Source: Anaerofustis stercorihominis DSM 17244 (lineage in GTDB: Bacteria; Bacillota; Clostridia; Eubacteriales; Anaerofustaceae). From it: a stretch of DNA of 64,000 nucleotides. Each line of letters opens with the position of its first letter. Within the stretch, counting starts at the first letter, position 1. The translations under genes were made by a program, and so were the position numbers. Below are positions 62,587-64,000 of this stretch, one piece after another. The notes under the pieces were generated by a model that saw nothing but the letters and a program-made list of their open reading frames with translations, did no database searches and was not told where the DNA came from. The DNA is taken from NCBI RefSeq assembly GCF_000154825.1, contig NZ_DS560015.1, positions 211,052-275,051 on the forward strand. Reading direction: 5' to 3'.

Positions 62587-63684
62587 ATGAGTTTAAATAT
62601 ATTTTCTCCCATTGAAATAAATGGACATAAAATAAAAAACAGAATAGTCATGCCTGCAATGGTGAGTTTTAACTATGAAGTAAAAGACGGAGAAGTTAAC
62701 GATAAGATAATAGAACATTATACGTTAAGAGCAAAAGGAGGCGTTGGCTTAATTATAATAGAAGCAATTTGTGTGGATGAAAAACTTAACTGCAGATTGA
62801 CAAAAGGTGAGCTGGGACTCTGGGACGATGAACTTATTAAAGGTCATAAAAAACTGGTAAGTGAAATACATAATGAGAACTGTACTGTACTGGCACAGCT
62901 CAGTCATGCAGGGATAAAAGGTATAACGGAGGCGAATATAGCTCCTTCCGATTTTGAAGGGACTATAATAAATAAAGCCTTTAAGGCAAAAGAGATGACG
63001 GTTCCTCAAATAAAAGAGATAAAAGATAAATTTGTAAAAGCGGCACTCAGAGCAAAAAGAGCAAAGTATGATGGCGTTGAAATACATTGTGCTCATTCAT
63101 ATTTGCTGAGTGATTTTATTTCTCCGTTATCGAACAAAAGAAATGATGAATATGGAGGGTCCTTAGATAAAAGGATGAAACTTCCTTTAGAAATTTTAAA
63201 AGAAATAAGAAAAGAATGTGGTAATGATTTTATTATTTCAGTAAGAATGGGTTTTGACGAACCTACAATAGATGAAGGAATAAAAATTGCAAAAATGTTT
63301 GATACCTGCGGTTCCGATATAATTCATATTTCTACGGGGTTCGGTTCCAGCGGGTATATGAGTGAAAGCATTATGCCTAAAGCTCCGAATGATTTTCCTT
63401 TGAATATCAGGATTTGGGCAAGTTCACAAATAAAACCTTATTTAAGCTGTAAAGTAATAGCCGTGGGAGGAATTAGAAATGCAGAAGATGCAAATACAGT
63501 GATTTTTGAAGGCTACGGCGATTTTGCGGCAGTGGGAAGAGGGCTTTTATGTGACCCTGAATTTGTAAACAAAATCAAAGAAAATAAAAAAATTGCAAAT
63601 TGCTTTAATTGTAATAAATGTATGTGGAGCAGCGGTATGGAAAAATGCCCCGGAAGAAAAAAATATTTGGACAGTTTAAAATAA
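62587..63684 (+). CDS. NADH:flavin oxidoreductase (old yellow enzyme family)
   Basis: 365 aa from ATG 62587; a GTG three codons upstream is also possible. FMN-barrel of the OYE family with KNRIVMPAM, QLSHAG, VEIHCAHSYLLSDFISP (substrate-binding His-x-x-His-like pair), RVRMGFDE-like VRMGFDEPT and the late phosphate-binding AVGRGLLCDP. It ends with a cysteine cluster CFNCNKCMW ... KCPG that may bind 4Fe-4S, but lacks the extra C-terminal flavin domain of dienoyl-CoA reductases. Role in the locus is unknown; reduction of an unsaturated sugar-acid intermediate is one option. Confidence 0.87.
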   Translation: MSLNIFSPIEINGHKIKNRIVMPAMVSFNYEVKDGEVNDKIIEHYTLRAKGGVGLIIIEAICVDEKLNCRLTKGELGLWDDELIKGHKKLVSEIHNENCTVLAQLSHAGIKGITEANIAPSDFEGTIINKAFKAKEMTVPQIKEIKDKFVKAALRAKRAKYDGVEIHCAHSYLLSDFISPLSNKRNDEYGGSLDKRMKLPLEILKEIRKECGNDFIISVRMGFDEPTIDEGIKIAKMFDTCGSDIIHISTGFGSSGYMSESIMPKAPNDFPLNIRIWASSQIKPYLSCKVIAVGGIRNAEDANTVIFEGYGDFAAVGRGLLCDPEFVNKIKENKKIANCFNCNKCMWSSGMEKCPGRKKYLDSLK

Positions 63685-63707
63685 TCATAGAAAAGAGATG
63701 ATAGTTT

Positions 63708-64000
63708 ATGTTAGTAAGTATGGATAAACTCTTAAATAAAGCTAAAAAAGAGAAATATGCCGTAGCGTCTGCCAATGTATTCAGTGACAGAAGTGTAAAA
63801 GCATGTTTCGAAGCTGCAAATAATTTAAATGCACCGATTATAATTTCCGCAACTTCCTATGTTCCCATGGAAGAAATCGCACTTCTAGTAAATTATTATA
63901 AAGATAAATATGAAAATGTTTCGGTATCATTAAATCTTGATCACGGTTCGGATTTTGATGTGGCTATGAGAGCTATAAGGTGCGGTTTTACTTCCGTTAT
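63708..64000 (+). CDS. Class II fructose/tagatose-bisphosphate aldolase family (partial)
   Basis: About 97 codons are visible before the window ends. AAAAGAG precedes ATG 63708. The sequence begins MLVSMDKLLNKAKKEKYAVA, then AFN-like ASANVFSDRSVKACFEAA and the zinc-ligand region SLNLDHGSDFD, as in FbaA/GatY aldolases. An aldolase at the end of a galactitol-type PTS operon would cleave a ketose phosphate to triose units. Only the N-terminal third can be judged. Confidence 0.85.
   Translation, partial: MLVSMDKLLNKAKKEKYAVASANVFSDRSVKACFEAANNLNAPIIISATSYVPMEEIALLVNYYKDKYENVSVSLNLDHGSDFDVAMRAIRCGFTSV

Overview
The window looks like chromosomal DNA of a low-GC, anaerobic, probably spore-forming member of the Clostridia. 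The evidence is pyruvate:ferredoxin oxidoreductase, a SpoIVFA/SpoIVFB-type pair, an Fe-S GlpA-like/DUF1667 module, AGGAGG ribosome binding sites, and the dnaG-rpoD and trmK-nif3 gene orders. Genus cannot be fixed from sequence reading alone.

Layout. (1) 0-9 kb: a terminase-small-subunit-like orphan, a patatin phospholipase, a DnaA-box cluster, a three-gene glycerol-3-phosphate oxidation operon behind a leader terminator, GlpP (the likely antiterminator) and a cardiolipin-synthase homologue; the theme is lipid and glycerol-phosphate turnover. (2) 9-13 kb: small unknown genes, a BtrH/C39-like protein, and a retron-like module (candidate ncRNA, small membrane peptide, YVDD reverse transcriptase), then tRNA-Leu. 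(3) 13-28 kb: spoIVFA/B, dGTPase, dnaG-rpoD, trmK-nif3, a DMT permease, XRE and PAP2 proteins. Interspersed here is a family of dispersed, non-coding, hairpin-rich repeats of about 180-565 bp. Two inverted copies of tRNA-Asn flank a small island carrying a TetR regulator and a Vat-like streptogramin acetyltransferase. (4) 28-40.6 kb: housekeeping genes (nicotinamidase-like, GGDEF, rarA, PFOR, MATE, Ppx/GppA, pyrophosphatase, a membrane protein, tRNA-Pro and tRNA-Met).

(5) 41.1-54.15 kb: an integrated element of about 13 kb with a large serine recombinase, TnpW-like protein, HK97-type capsid protein without other virion genes, a P4-type primase split by one in-frame amber codon, and a defence cargo (XRE, type III Mod, type III Res, Abi_C protein). 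A perfect 17-bp inverted repeat lies at its edges. (6) 54.15-64 kb: a galactitol-type PTS locus with a separate EIIA, an iron alcohol dehydrogenase, a GpsA-like dehydrogenase, a PRD-type regulator, EIIB, EIIC, a phosphotriesterase-family hydrolase, an old-yellow-enzyme-type oxidoreductase and a class II aldolase cut by the window end. Palindromes of the form TTCCTAA-N3-TTAGGAA occur upstream of EIIA and of the regulator and probably form its operator set.

The strongest candidates for something undescribed are the dispersed repeat family, whose stems change sequence but stay complementary between copies; the retron-like module with its small membrane peptide; and the capsid-bearing defence island. 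All functional statements are from reading motifs; no database search was run.
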